Shown here: piece after piece, positions 49,865 through 63,600 of the stretch
Layout: each line of letters opens with the position of its first letter
Numbering within the stretch: position 1 is the first letter of the stretch
NCBI GenBank assembly: GCA_903632075.3
Contig: CAHIKZ030005495.1
Location: 1,805,001 to 1,869,000, forward strand
Direction of reading: 5' to 3'
From: Acanthosepion pharaonis
Taxonomy: Eukaryota > Mollusca > Cephalopoda > Sepiida > Sepiidae
Length of the DNA stretch: 64,000 nt
Notes under the pieces: model-generated
The model's database searches: none
What the model was told of the DNA's origin: nothing
What the model saw: only the letters and a program-made list of their open reading frames with translations
Program-made: the position numbers and the translations under genes

Positions 49865-50545
49865 TATTTAACGGCGTATCAACTCCATATGGGTCATTTA
49901 ATGTCGAAATTTAATTTTCTTGTAGGCTTTGAGGTAATAATAATATATGTTATTCTACTTTCGCAGTTGAATCCATGGTAGATGATACTCAGCTTCTGTG
50001 CATATACATGTTTATGGGGACATAATTACTAGAAGCGGTGATATATGTGTTTTATGTTGTAGCTTTGTTGAAATTATATTTTAAAATATAGTTTGATTTC
50101 TTTAAGAAATTTTATCATATTTTATGGATTAAAGTCATGAAATAATTCTTTCATATTAGCTGTTTGGCTGATTTTGTGTTACAAACCTCTATGGCTTAAA
50201 ATCATGCCAAAATGCAAATATTTTGACGCAATTGCATGCCTTAAATTACAAATAAAATGTATTGTTAGTCATTTCGCTATAAAATGTATCGTTGGTCAAT
50301 TTACAATAAATAAGTATTGCCGGTCATTTTATTGTAATAATATATTTTTGTAATTTCATAGTGTCTTGTTTCACTGTTTGCCCATACCTGGGACTTTACT
50401 ATGTGCTACCATCCCGGGTCAGGGTGGACTTGTTAGCAACAGCAATTAAGTGGGGGTTCCACGCTTCTCAAAACCTCCAATCTCCCGATCAGAGGTCTTG
50501 CTGCCGGATGTAGTTTATCGTCATACCCAGAACATAAAGTCGGAG
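49865..50545 (-). mobile_element. LINE 3' UTR copy (minus strand), no coding part
   Basis: ACGGCGTATCAACTCCATAT, GTTTGCCCATACCTGGGACT, CCCGGGTCAGGGTGGAC, GGTTCCACGCTTCTCAAAAC, GATCAGAGGTCTTGCTG and GTAGTTTATCGTCATACCCA match the 3' UTR of the minus-strand LINE at 39880-40220. It stops at 50545 before any coding sequence: a severely 5'-truncated copy. Confidence 0.75.
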
Positions 50546-50874
50546 AGAACTCTACGATCTTTTTGCCAGCTTCATAACCACGGCTATATACGATTTTGAA
50601 TTGAGAATTCTTATTCTTCTAGAATGTTTGTGAACCAAAGTCGACGAGCCCAGTGTGCCTTACCACTTAACCCAGAAATTCTCAATCTTGGTCCATATGG
50701 ACCCCTGGGGTTCATGTAACATTACTGGGGGTCGACACAAAAAATAGTAAATTGAGGGTCCACCGTAATATTTTAGTGGTTCATAAAGCAATTTCACTTC
50801 GGAACGATTGTTACAACTAAGAATTTCTACAGTAATCTATGCCACATTAAAATACTAAAAATAGAAAAATATCT
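50546..50874. other. Unassigned DNA
   Basis: No gene; AT-rich with a GGTCCATATGGACC palindrome near 50690-50705. Confidence 0.45.
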
Positions 50875-50883
50875 CTAAAACTA

Positions 50884-51165
50884 GTCAATCAGTTATGTGC
50901 CATGCGTGATACACGTTTAGGTGATCATGTCTCTTTCGATACAGGCAGATATTTTCCGCAGTAGGTTGCCATTTCCTTCTGCTGTAGACCAGTTGCCATC
51001 CAAAGCTATAGAACTCGGTCTGTACTGCTATTTACCCATAGCTGGGAGGAGAAGAGAATTCATACCTTCCCAAGGGTATTAGCGCGTAAGTGAATATAAT
51101 GGATTTGACTGGAATTCGAACTCGGCTCTCCAATTCCTCAATCCGAGCCGCTATCCATTACTCCA
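50884..51165 (-). mobile_element. Full-length tRNA-head SINE with 9-bp TSD
   Basis: CTAAAACTA stands at 50875-50883 and 51166-51174. On the minus strand: GGAGTAATGGATAGCGGCTC, GAGAGCCGAGTTCGAATTCC (B box), CATTATATTCACTTACG, CAGCTATGGGTAAATAGCAG, TGGCAACCTACTGCGG and GTGTATCACGCATGGCACAT. This 282-bp copy defines the length of a single-body member of the family. Confidence 0.92.
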
Positions 51166-51174
51166 CTAAAACTA

Positions 51175-51769
51175 AACCAAGCGATGTGAGTTAGTGTCCC
51201 TTTTACTGTACCGGATTTTTTTATTGAAAGAGTTGAACAAAATCTGAAAAGGATATATAAAGGAAAGATTATATAAAGATTATAATTTTCTATATAATTT
51301 AATTTAATATATTATTAATAAATAATAAGGTTAGTTTTAAATATTAATAAAATAAAATATTAATATAAATTAATTGATATAATAATAGATCCGATATTGT
51401 GAAAATGGGTGATCTTCGACTATCATTGACATCGATGAAGTTGAATATAGTAATTAAAAAAATCAATTCGCAGAGCAGCATCATCCACAAGGATCTCATT
51501 GAATAAATTTGCATATTTTTAAATTTATGACACACATTTTAAAATAGTTTATATTATGAGTTATTTTACTAGTGTGCATAAATGTACCATCGAATTTAGT
51601 TGTTAAATACAAGTTTATTTTCATTAAATTAGTTTTACTTCAAAGTAAATTATATACATTCACTATTTCTATAATACAATTCCTAAATAATTTTTTTTTC
51701 ATCGAATGCTTATGGGGGTCTACTAAAAAAAAGTTCTTTAATCATCAGAGAGAATCTTTTCTTCCTGAT
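51175..51769. other. Unassigned AT-rich DNA
   Basis: No recognised gene. Confidence 0.45.
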
Positions 51770-51885
51770 GCCAGTATGGCTGATGCTAACCTCCAGAATA
51801 GCAAATGTTTTCATTAAAAATTTTATTGATAACTATTTCTTGAAGCGTTTTGTTTGTATTAAATATTTGAGCAAACCGACTCCAG
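51770..51885. repeat. Dispersed repeat E, partial copy 3
   Basis: AGCAAATGTTTTCATTAAAA, TTTTATTGATAACTATTTCT and TTTGTTTGTATTAAAT-TTGAGCAAA match 48834-48912. Confidence 0.7.
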
Positions 51886-52220
51886 AGTTTCGTGGGCGGA
51901 TCTGCCCGTCCACTCTTCAAGGGTATCAACAATTTACTGCTTATACTTTTCAATTTTTTCTTTTTATACACTTATTATTGGTATAATTTTTTTGCGTATT
52001 TTTGGTTCGTGTGTGCGTTTGTGCGCATGCAGCCATGTGCCCGTCTGTGCGGATGTGCGATCGCGAGCGTTTGTTCGCCTGCGCGGATGTGTGTATGCGT
52101 AGGGTGTCGTAACCATTTGTCCTTTTTTTTTCGTTTTTTTTTGTTAATTTTTATAGATAAATACACCACTTAAGTCGACCAGAACAAGAAAATTAAATTA
52201 TTTAGCATAAAATTTCTTAA
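51886..52220. other. Unassigned; GTGCG/CGCATG alternating patch at 52005-52105
   Basis: TGTGCGTTTGTGCGCATG, GCGATCGCGAGCG and GCGCGGATGTGTGTATGCG make a GC-richer alternating purine-pyrimidine stretch, a Z-DNA-prone sequence. No gene. Confidence 0.5.
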
Positions 52221-52436
52221 ACAGCCAACCATATCATCAACAATAACACATCTGCAAGATTGAAATTAAAGAGGACCAATATTATTTACGAATGCCCTTT
52301 AAGAATCTGTGTTCATGATCAAACTAAATTCATGAATAGTTATATTGGACATACCACTACATACTTATCAAGAAGACTCACATTACATCTCTCTGAGTAT
52401 AGCTCAATTAGGATCCATTTAAATACATGCATGTAG
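52221..52436 (+). pseudogene. PLE GIY-YIG domain fragment, 71 codons open
   Basis: The frame reads NIIYECPLRICVHDQTKFMN, then SYIGHTTTYLSRRLTLHLSE YSSIRIHL, stop at 52434-52436. The IIYxC-P ... YIGHTxTxLSRRLTxHL pattern is the GIY-YIG core of another PLE clade (YIG-H-T, R, H kept). It is isolated: no RT, linker or C-terminal tail was recognised on either side. Confidence 0.8.
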
Positions 52437-52847
52437 AAAATACAAGCATAACAGCCTCATCCGTATGTAAAAAAATATAAAAATAGTGGAAACACAAAAA
52501 GAATAATAATGGAAGAATAAAAAAAAAAGAAGAAAAACCATCACTCAGTGTTGAATACGGCCACAATGTGCTGACCGTGTATGAATCCTATAACTCTAGA
52601 TACATACAAAAAAACAAAATCCAAGCATTCAGATAAAAAATAAAAAAAAATAAAAAGCATCCTTAATAATAGTTAAAAGTGTAGTCGAAAACGATCAGAT
52701 CTGTAGAACATTTGAACAATTTTTACGTACTTTATGTCTAGAAATGAAAACATATGAATATAATAAAAAATTCAATAAAAATCTTAATCGTCGTACATTA
52801 TCAATCGTGTTTAATGAAACTCTAATAAAAGAGAAATTATATATATA
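52437..52847. other. Unassigned A-rich DNA
   Basis: Possibly decayed continuation of the PLE relic; no firm match. Confidence 0.4.
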
Positions 52848-53574
52848 CTAGCAGCATGGCTCGGCGTTGCCCGTGCTTGATTCAAAAATCGTACGACTCA
52901 TACAGCAATCGCTATCACTGGACTTAAAATATTTTTGCCCTTCCTTGCCTTTAAAGGAGTGCCCTTTGCCGTGCTGATGTTGCTACATGCCTTACTTCTT
53001 GCCTATCTCACACTGCGAATTTTTCCTAAGCTCTATACTAAGCATTAAATCTGTTACGAAAAAAGAACTAAACAAAATGAACACAAAACGATCAGCTTTA
53101 AAAAAGGATTCGTAACTGGAAAAACTGGATGAAAAAAAAGAATGTTAACAACAAATACTTTTTCATACCCAACCCAGTTCTACGAAATCAGAATCAACGT
53201 TGAGTTTAAGCAAGCAATTGGAGTAAAGTGCCATGCAGATTTAAATTTTTCCCCACTTGTGACGAATGCAGCTATCGATTTTTTTTGCATGCTACCATGC
53301 TAGTTAAAATTCGTGTCAGTCAGCTGTTGGCTCTCACGCTGGCCAATAGAATCTTCCTGCCTATTCGTGGATGCCAGCTATAGTCTCTCACTCTGGCCAG
53401 TAGAAAATGGCCGCAAACTACATGCAAACTGCCGTAGAAGCAAGAAAAAATCGATTATTTCCACTATGAATGGGAGTTGGGAAATGCAAAGTCGGTCATC
53501 GGATTCTCGCTAACTTGGAGCATGTTCATGTAAATTTTGGTGCAAATCCGTCGAAAATTGCGTCCGTGCATTCG

Positions 53575-53626
<52 letters not shown>

Positions 53627-53634
53627 CCTGCCTC

Positions 53635-53640
<6 letters not shown>
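52848..53640 (-). mobile_element. Helitron-like element (minus strand), approximate left boundary
   Basis: The minus-strand 3' end reads CACGGGCAACGCCGAGCC ATGCTG then CTAG followed by T at 52847, the Helitron hairpin-CTAG-T pattern. The 5' end is placed near 53640 only because a long GT run follows GAGGCAGGAT there, as in related elements. No Rep/helicase ORF. A different family from the Helitrons at 11171 and 19878. Confidence 0.65.

Positions 53641-53672
<32 letters not shown>
53578..53672. repeat. (CA)n then (AT)n microsatellite
   Basis: CA run 53578-53624 and AT run 53634-53672 around CATCCTGCCTCA. Confidence 0.95.
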
Positions 53673-53673
<1 letters not shown>

Positions 53674-53759
53674 CCTGGATACACCTTTAAGTATAAAGAC
53701 CTCATTCCTTTCCTTTCTCTGAAACAAACGAATTGTTTTATTACCCTTTTATGCAAAGG

Positions 53760-53873
53760 AATATATATAAAGAAATGGCAATCTACTGCGGGAAAAAATC
53801 TTCCTTGTCAGTCATGTATCGAAAGATACATGATCACCTAAGCGTGTATCACGCATGGCACATAACTGACTGA
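53760..53873 (+). mobile_element. 5'-truncated SINE with 11-bp TSD
   Basis: TTATGCAAAGG stands at 53749-53759 and 53874-53884. Between them lies only the last ~100 bp of the SINE family (AGAAATGGCAATCTACTGCG, ATGTATCGAAAGATACATGA, GCATGGCACATAACTGACTG) after a short ATATATA. Confidence 0.92.
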
Positions 53874-54050
53874 TTATGCAAAGGTAAAAAACATAAATGC
53901 TTTTTATATTTAAAAATAGATTTCGTATTATACAAAAGTAAAATATACTAATGCTTTTTATATTGAAAAATAGGGTTTAGTATTATACAAAAATAAAACA
54001 TTCAGGGTTTGTTTTTTTGCATAAAAAATGGTGGATCGTATTATACACAA
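53874..54050. repeat. Minisatellite, ~56-bp unit, three copies
   Basis: TTATAC-AAA-TAAAA, AATGCTTTTTATATT and AAAAATAG-TTT-GTAT recur. The left SINE TSD copy is part of the first unit. Confidence 0.75.
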
Positions 54051-54640
54051 GATTAAATCTTATTTAAATAAACGCGCCAAAAGTTTATCAATGAAATTTG
54101 TGAACATTTAAAAGCGCTTTAAGTTAATAAGAGGAGAAAAGGGAAGGCAGTAAAAATAATTAGTGACCTTTATTTGAAACAACGCCCGTGAATGAATGGC
54201 CTTTGCAAAAAAGCTCTGACACCATTATACGTTTTTGCTTGCTCCAATTCTGATTGGCGAATGTCAAAGGTCATTTAACTCCACAATCTAAGGTCGACCG
54301 GAGACATTTCTGAATTTGTTGCTGCGTATGCATTTCTACAATGCTAAGAAGATATAATAAATACTTGATTTTCTTTTCTCTTTTGAAAATGGTTTTTGTT
54401 TTGGCTGACATGGAAATCAATCTTCATTAAATAATCGTTTGAGTATCAATATCATTTAACCTTGAGACGACAAAAAAAATCAAAAAATCAAAACAAAAAC
54501 GACTTTGATGTAGCTTCTAATCTCGGGTATAAATGTTGTTTTGTTTTACAATTGCAATGGAATCGTTTAGTTATTTGGTACATTGGTCAAAATATGTGGC
54601 TATAGTCGGGACATTAGTATCAATTTTACACTTATTATTT
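54051..54640. other. Unassigned AT-rich DNA
   Basis: No recognised gene. Confidence 0.45.
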
Positions 54641-57600
54641 TCAGTGAAAAATACATGGAATAAATGAATAATAATTGACAATGCTTCATCTAAGAAATTT
54701 GAATCCTATTAATACTACTAGAAATAAAGCATATTTAAGTAAGGAGGGCAGATGAGAAATAAAGAATAAGCCTCGAATAAAAAGCAAGAGAAATATCATG
54801 AAAGAAATACTAGTCCAAAATGAATAATAATTGACAATACTTCATCTAAGAAATTTGAATCCTATTAATACTACTAGAAATAAAGCATATTTAAGTAAGC
54901 AGGGCAGATGAGAAATAAAGAATAAGCCTTGAATAAAAAGCAAGAGAAATAAGATGAAAGAAATACTAGTCCAAAATGAATCATAATTGACAATGCTTCA
55001 TCTAAGAAATTTGAATCCTATTAATACTACTAGTAATAAAGCATATTTAAGTAAGCAGGGCAGATGAGAAATAAAGAATAAGCCTCGAATAAAAAGCAAG
55101 AGAAATAAAATGAAAGAAATACTAGTCCAAAATGAATAATAATTGACAATGCTTCATCTAAGAAATTTGAATCCTATTAATACTACTAGTAATAAAGCAT
55201 ATTTAAGTAAGCAGGGCAGATGAGAAATAAAGAATAAGCCTCGAATAAAAAGCAAGAGAAATATCATGAAAGAAATACTAGTCCAAAATGAATAATAATT
55301 GACAATGCTTCATCCAAGAAATTTGAATCCTATTAATACTACTAGAAATAAAGCATATTTAAGTAAGCAGGGCAGATGAGAAATAAAGAATAAGCCTTGA
55401 ATAAAAAGCAAGAGAAATAAGATGAAAGAAATACTAGTCCAAAATGAATAATAATTGACAATGCTTCATCCAAGAAATTTGAATCCTATTAATACTACTA
55501 GTAATAAAGCATATTTAAGTAAGCAGGGCAGATGAGAAATAAAGAATAAGCCTTGAATAAAAAGCAAGAGAAATAAGATGAAAGAAATACTAGTCCAAAA
55601 TGAATAATAATTGACAATGCTTCATCCAAGAAATTTGAATCCTATTAATACTACTAGTAATAAAGCATATTTAAGTAAGCAGGGCAGATGAGAAATAAAG
55701 AATAAGCCTTGAATAAAAAGCAAGAGAAATAAGATGAAAGAAATACTAGTCCAAAATGAATAATAATTGACAATGCTTCATCCAAGAAATTTGAATCCTA
55801 TTAATACTACTAGTAATAAAGCATATTTAAGTAAAGGCAGATGAGAAATAAAAGAATAAGCTTGAATAAAAAGAAGAGAAATAAATGAAAGAAATAAGTC
55901 CAAAATGAATAATAATTGACAATGCTTCATCTAAGAAATTTGAATCCTATTAATACTACTAGTAATAAAGCATATTTAAGTAAGCAGGGCAGATGAGAAA
56001 TAAAAAGTTTGAATAAAAGCAAGAGAAATAAGATGAAAGAAATACTAGTCCAAAATGAATAATAATTGACAATGCTTCATCTAAGAAATTTGAATCCTAT
56101 TAATACTACTAGTAATAAAGCATATTTAAGTAAGCAGGGCAGATGAGAAATAAAGAATAAGCCTTGAATAAAAAAAGAGAAATAAGATGAAAGAAATACT
56201 AGTCAAAAAATGAATAATAATTGACAATGCTTCATCTAAGAAATTTGAATCCTATTAATACTACTAGTAATAAAGCATATTTAAGTAAGCAGGGCAGATG
56301 AGAAATAAAAAGAATAAGTTTTGAATAAAAAGCAAGAGAAATAAGATGAAAGAAATACTAGTCCAAAATGAATAATAATTGACAATGCTTCATCTAAGAA
56401 ATTTGAATCCTATTAATACTACTAGTAATAAAGCATATTTAAGTAAGCAGGGCAGATGAGAAATAAAGAATAAGCCTTGAATAAAAAGCAAGAGAAATAA
56501 GATGAAAGAAATACTAGTCCAAAATGAATAATAATTGACAATGCTTCATCTAAGAAATTTGAATCCTATTAATACTACTAGTAATAAAGCATATTTAAGT
56601 AAGCAGGGCAGATGAGAAATAAAGAATAAGCCTTGAATAAAAAAGCAAGAGAAATAAGATGAAAGAAATACTAGTCCAAAATGAATAATAATTGACAATG
56701 CTTCATCTAAGAAATTTGAATCCTATTAATACTACTAGTAATAAAGCATATTTAAGTAAGCAGGGCAGATGAGAAATAAAGAATAAGCCTTGAATAAAAA
56801 GCAAGAGAAATAAGATGAAAGAAATACTAGTCCAAAATGAATAATAATTGACAATGCTTCATCTAAGAAATTTGAATCCTATTAATACTACTAGTAATAA
56901 ACATATTTAAGTAAGCAGGACAGAAAAATAAAAAGAATAAGCCTTGAATAAATAAGATGAAAGAAATAATAGTCCAAAATGGGCTTCATCTAAGAAATTT
57001 GAATCCTATTAATACTACTAGTAATAAAGCATATTTAAGTAAGCAGGGCAGATGAGAAATAAAAATAAGCCTTGAATAAAATGCAAGAGAAATAAGATGA
57101 AAGAAATACTAGTCCAAAATGAATAATAATTGACAATGCTTCATGTAAGAAATTTGAATCCTATTAATACTACTAGTAATAAAGCATATTTAAGTAAGCA
57201 GGGCAGATGAGAAATAAAGAATAAGCCTTGAATAAAAAGCAAGAGAAATAAGATGAAAGAAATACTAGTCCAAAATGAATAATAATTGACAATGCTTCAT
57301 CTAAGAAATTTGAATCCTATTAATACTACTAGTAATAAAGCATATTTAAGTAAGCAGGGCAGATGAGAAATAAAGAATAAGCCTTGAATAAAAAGCAAGA
57401 GAAATAAGATGAAAGAAATACTAGTCCAAAATGAATAATAATTGACAATGCTTCATCTAAGAAATTTGAATCCTATTAATACTACTAGTAATAAAGCATA
57501 TTTAAGTAAGCAGGGCAGATGAGAATAAAAGAATAAGCCTTGAATAAAAGCAAGAGAAATAAGATGAAAGAAATACTAGTCCAAAATGAATAATAATTGA

Positions 57601-60600
57601 CAATGCTTCATCTAAGAAATTTGAATCCTATTAATACTACTAGTAATAAAAGCATATTTAAGTAAGCAGGGCAGATGAGAAATAAAGAATAAGCCTTGAA
57701 TAAAAGCAAGAGAAATAAGATGAAAAAATACTAGTCCAAAATGAATAATAATTGACAATGCTTCATCTAAGAAATTTGAATCCTATTAATACTACTAGTA
57801 ATAAAGCATATTTAAGTAAGCAGGACAGATGAGAAATAAAAAAAGAATAAGCCTTGAATAAAAAGCAAGAGAAATAAGATGAAAGAAATACTAGTCCAAA
57901 ATGAATAATAATTGACAATGCTTCATCTAAGAAATTTGAATCCTATTAATACTACTAGTAATAAAGCATATTTAAGTGAGATAAAAGCAGGGCAGATGAG
58001 AAATAAAGAATAAGCCTTCATTGAATATTTAAAAAGCAAGAGAAATAAGATGAAAGAAATACTAGTCCAAAATGAATAATAATTGACAATGCTTCATCTA
58101 AGAAATTTGAATCCTATTAATACTACTAGTAATAAAGCATATTTAAGTAAGCAGGACAAAAGCAGGGCAGATGAGAAATAAAGAATAAGCCTTGAATAAA
58201 AAAGCAAGAGAAATAAGATGAAAGAAATACTAGTCCAAATGAATAATAATTGACAATGCTTCATCTAAGAAATTTGAATCCTATTAATACTACTAGTAAT
58301 AAAGCATATTTAAGTAAGCAGGACAGATGAGAAATAAAGAATAAGCCTTTGAATAAAAAGCAAGAGAAATAAGATGAAAGAAATACTAGTCCAAAATGAA
58401 TAATAATTGACAATGCTTCATCTAAGAAATTTGAATCCTATTAATACTACTAGTAATAAAAGCATATTTAAGTAAGAAATACTAGGAAAGATGAAATAAA
58501 GAATAAGCCTTGAATAAAAGCAAGAGAAATAAGATGAAAGAAATACTAGTCCAAATGAATAATAATTGACAATGCTTCATCTAAGAAATTTGGATCCTAT
58601 TAATACTACTAGTAATAAAGCATATTTAAGTAAGCAGGGCAGATGAGAAATAAAGAATAAGCCTTGAATAAAAAGCAAGAGAAATAAGATGAAAGAAATA
58701 CTAGTCCAAAATGAATAATAATTGACAATGCTTCATCTAAGAAATTTGAATCCTATTAATACTACTAGTAATAAAGCATATTTAAGTAAGCAGGACAGAT
58801 GAAAAATAAAGAATAAGCCTTGAATAAAAAAGCAAGAGAAATAAGATGAAAGAAATACTAGTCCAAAATGAATCATAATTGACAATGCTTCATCTAAGAA
58901 ATTTGAATCTATTAATACTACTAGTAATAAAGCATATTTAAGTAAGCAGGACAGATGAGAAATAAAGAATAAGCCTTGAATAAAAAGCAAGAGAAATAAG
59001 ATGAAAGAAATACTAGTCCAAAATGAATAATAATTGACAATGCTTCATCTAAGAAATTTGAATCCTATTAATACTACTAGTAATAAAGCATATTTAAGTA
59101 AGCAGGACAGATGAGAAATAAAGAATAAGCCTTGAATAAAAAGCAAGAGAAATAAGATGAAAGAAATACTAGTCCAAAATGAATAATAATTGACAATGCT
59201 TCATCTAAGAAATTTGAATCCTATTAATACTACTAGTAATAAAGCATATTTAAGTAAGCAGGACAGATGAGAAATAAAGAATAAGCCTTGAATAAAAAAG
59301 CAAGAGAAATAAGATGAAAGAAATACTAGTCCAAAATGAATAATAATTGACAATGCTTCATCTAAAGAAATTTGAATCCTATTAATACTACTAGTAATAA
59401 AGCATATTTAAGTAAGCAGGACAGATGAGAAATAAAGAATAAGCCTTGAATAAAAAAAAGCAAGAGAAATAAGATGAAAGAAATACTAGTCCAAAATGAA
59501 TAATAATTGACAATGCTTCATCTAAGAAATTTGAATCCTATTAATACTACTAGTAATAAAGCATATTTAAATAAGCAGGACAGATGAGAAATAAAGAATA
59601 AGCCTTGAAAAAAGCAAAGAAATAAGATGAAAGAAATACTAGTCCAAAATGAATCATAATTGACAATGCTTCATCTAAGAAATTTGAATCCTATTAATAC
59701 TACTAGTAATAAAAGCATATTTAAGTAAAAGGACAGATGAGAAATAAAGAATAAGCCTTGAATAAAAAAGCAAGAGAAATAAGATGAAAGAAATACTAGT
59801 CCAAAATGAATAATAATTGACAATACTTCATCTAAGAAATTTGAATCCTATTAATACTACTAGTAATAAAGCATATTTAAGTAAGCAGGACAGATGAGAA
59901 ATAAAGAATAAGCCTTGAATAAAAAGCAAGAGAAATAAGATGAAAGAAATACTAGTCCAAAAATGAATCATAATTGACAATGCTTCATCTAAGAAATTTG
60001 AATCCTATTAATACTACTAGTAATAAAGCATATTTTTAAAATAAAGAATAAGGAATAAAAAGAAGAGAAATAAATGAAAAAAAATACTAGTCCAAAATGA
60101 ATAATAAAAGCTTCATCTAAGAAATTTGAAATAACTACTAGTAATAAAAAGCATAAATAAACTAGGCAGATGAGAACAAAAATGAATAAAAAGCAAGAGA
60201 AATAAGATGAAAGAAATACTAGTCCAAAATGAATCATAATTGACAATGCTTCATCTAAGAAATTTGAATCCTATTAATACTACTAGTAATAAAGCATATT
60301 TATTTAAGCAGGGCAGATGAGAAATAAAGAATAAGCCTTGAATAAAAAGCAAGAGAAAAATAAAGATGAAAGAAATACTAGTCCAAAATGAATAATAATT
60401 GACAATGCTTCATCTAAGAAATTTGAATCTATTAATACTACTAGTAATAAAAAAAAGCAGGACAGATGAAAAATAAAAGAATAAGCCTTGAATAAAAAAA
60501 GCAAGAGAAATAAGATGAAAGAAATACTAGTCCAAAATGAATAATAATTGACAATGCTTCATCTAAGAAATTTGAATCCTATTAATACTACTAGTAATAA

Positions 60601-63600
60601 AGCATATTTAAAAGCATATTTAAGTAAGCAGGGCAGATGAGAAATAAAGAATAAGCTTCATCTTGAATAAAAAAGCAAGAGAAATAAGATGAAAGAAATA
60701 CTAGTCCAAAATGAATAATAATTGACAATGCTTCATCTAAGAAATTTGAATCCTATTAATACTACTAGTAATAAAGCATATTTAAACAAGCAGGGCAGAT
60801 GAGAAATAAAGAATAAGCCTTGAATAAAAAAGCAAGAGAAATAAGATGAAAAAGAAATACTAGTCCAAAATGAATAATAATTGACAATGCTTCATCTAAG
60901 AAATTTGAATCCTATTAATACTACTAGTAATAAAGCATATTTAAGTAAGCAGGGCAGATGAGAAATAAAGAATAAGCCTTGAATAAAAAAAGCAAGAGAA
61001 ATAAGATGAAAGAAATACTAGTCCAAAATGAATAATAATTGACAATGCTTCATCTAAGAAATTTGAATCCTATTAATACTACTAGTAATAAAGCATATTT
61101 AAGTAAGCAGGGCAGATGAGAAATAAAGAATAAGCCTTGAATAAAAAAAAAAAGCAAGAGAAATAAGATGAAAGAAATACTAGTCCAAAATGAATAAATA
61201 ATTGACAATGCTTCATCTAAGAAATTTGAATCCTATTAATCCTAATAATACTACTAGTAATAAAGCATATATTTAAGTAAGCAGGGCAGATGAGAAATAA
61301 AGAATAAGCCTTTGAATAAAAAAAGCAAGAGAAATAAGATGAAAGAAATACTAGTCAAAAATGAATAATAATTGACAATGCTTCATCTAAGAAATTTGAA
61401 TCCTATTAATACTACTAGTAATAAAGCATATTTAAGTAAAAGCAGGGCAGATGAGAAATAAAGAATAAGCCTTGAATAAAAAAGCAAGAGAAATAAGATG
61501 AATAAAAAAAAAGAAATACTAGTCCAAAATGAATAATAATTGACAATGCTTCATCTAAGAAATTTGAATCCTATTAATACTACTAGTAATAAAAATTTAA
61601 AGGCATATTTAAAAAAAGCAAAGCAGGGCAGTCCAAAATGAATAATAAGAAATAAAGAAATAATCCTATTGAATAAAAAGCAAGAGAAATATAAAGAAGA
61701 TGAATAAAAAGCAAGAGAAATACTGAAGTCCAAAATGAATAATAATTGACAATGCTTCATCTAAGAAATTTGAATCCTATTAATACTACTAGTAATAAAG
61801 CATATTTAAGTAAGCAGGGCAGATGAGAAATAAAAGAATAAGCCTTGAATAAAAAGCAAGAGAAATAAGATGAAAGAAATACTAGTCCAAAATGAATCAT
61901 AATTGACAATGCTTCATCTAAGAAATTTGAATCCTATTAATACTACTAGTAATAAAGCATATTTAAGTAAGCAGGGCAGATGAGAAATAAAGAATAAGCC
62001 TTGAATAAAAAGCAAGAGAAATAAGATGAAAGAAATACTAGTCCAAAATGAATAATAATTGACACTAATTGACAATGCTTCATCTAAGAAATTTGAATCC
62101 TATTAATACTACTAGTAATAAAAGCATATTTAAGTAAGCAGGGCAGATGAGAAATAAAGAATAAGCCTTGAATAAAAAGCAAGAGAAATAAGATGAAAGA
62201 AATACTAGTCAAAATGAATAATAATTGACAATGCTTCATCTAAGAAATTTGAATCCTATTAATACTACTAGTAATAAAAAGCATATTTAAGTAAGCAGGG
62301 CAGATGAGAAATAAAGAATAAGCCTTGAATAAAAAAAAGCAAGAGAAATAAGATGAAAAGAAATACTAGTCCAAATGAATAATAATTGACAATGCTTCAT
62401 CTAAGAAATTTGAATCCTAATAATACTACTAGTAATAAAAGCATATTTAAGTAAGCAGGGCAGATGAGAAATAAAGAATAAGCCTTGAATAAAAAGCAAG
62501 AGAAATAAGATGAAAGAAATACTAGTCCAAAATGAATAATAATTGACAATGCTTCATCTAAATTTGAATCCTATTATTACTACTAGTAATAAAGCATATT
62601 TAAGTAAGCAGGACAGATGAGAAATAAAGAATAAGCCTTGAATAAAAAGGAAGAGAAATGATGAAAGAAATACTAGTCCAAAATGAATCATAATTGACAA
62701 TGCTTCATCTAAGAAATTTGAATCCTATTAATACTACTAGTAATAAAGCATATTTAAGTAAGCAGGGCAGATGAGAAATAAAGAAAGTTCTTGAATAAAA
62801 AGCAAGAGAAATAAGATGAAAAAGAAATGAATCATAATTGAATAAAAATGAATCATAAAGGCAGATCTAAGAAATTTGTAATAAATACTACTCCCAAAAT
62901 GAATAATAAAGCATATTTAAGAATTTAAAGCAGGCAGATTTGAATAAGAATGCAAGAGAAATAAGATGAAAGAAATACTTAGTCCAAATGAATAATAATT
63001 GACAATGCTTCATCTAAGAAATTGGAATCCTATTAATACTACTAGTAATAAAGCATATTTAAGTAAGCAGGGCAGATGAGAAATAAAAGAATAAGTTCTG
63101 AATAAAAGCAAGAGAAATAAGATGAAAGAAATACTAGTCCAAAATGAATAATAATTGACAATACTTCATCTAAGAAATTTGAATCCTATTAATACTACTG
63201 ATAATAAAGCATATTTAAGTAAACAGGGCAGATGAGAAATAAAGAATAAGCCTTGAATAAAAAGCAAGAGAAATAAGATGAAAAAGAAAATACTAGTCCA
63301 AAATGAATAATAATTGACAATGCTTCATCTAAGAAATTTGAATCCTATTAATACTACTAGTAATAAAAGCATATTTAAGTAAGCAGGGCAGATGAGAAAT
63401 AAAGAATAAGCCTTGAATAAAAAGCAAGAGAAATAAGATGAAAGAAATACTAGTCCAAAATGAATAATAATTGACAATGCTTCATCTAAGAAATTTGAAT
63501 CCTATTAATACTACTAGTAATAAAAAGCATATTTAAGTAAAAAGCAGGGCAGATGAGAAATAAAGAATAAGCCTTGAATAAAAAGCAAGAGAAATAAGAT

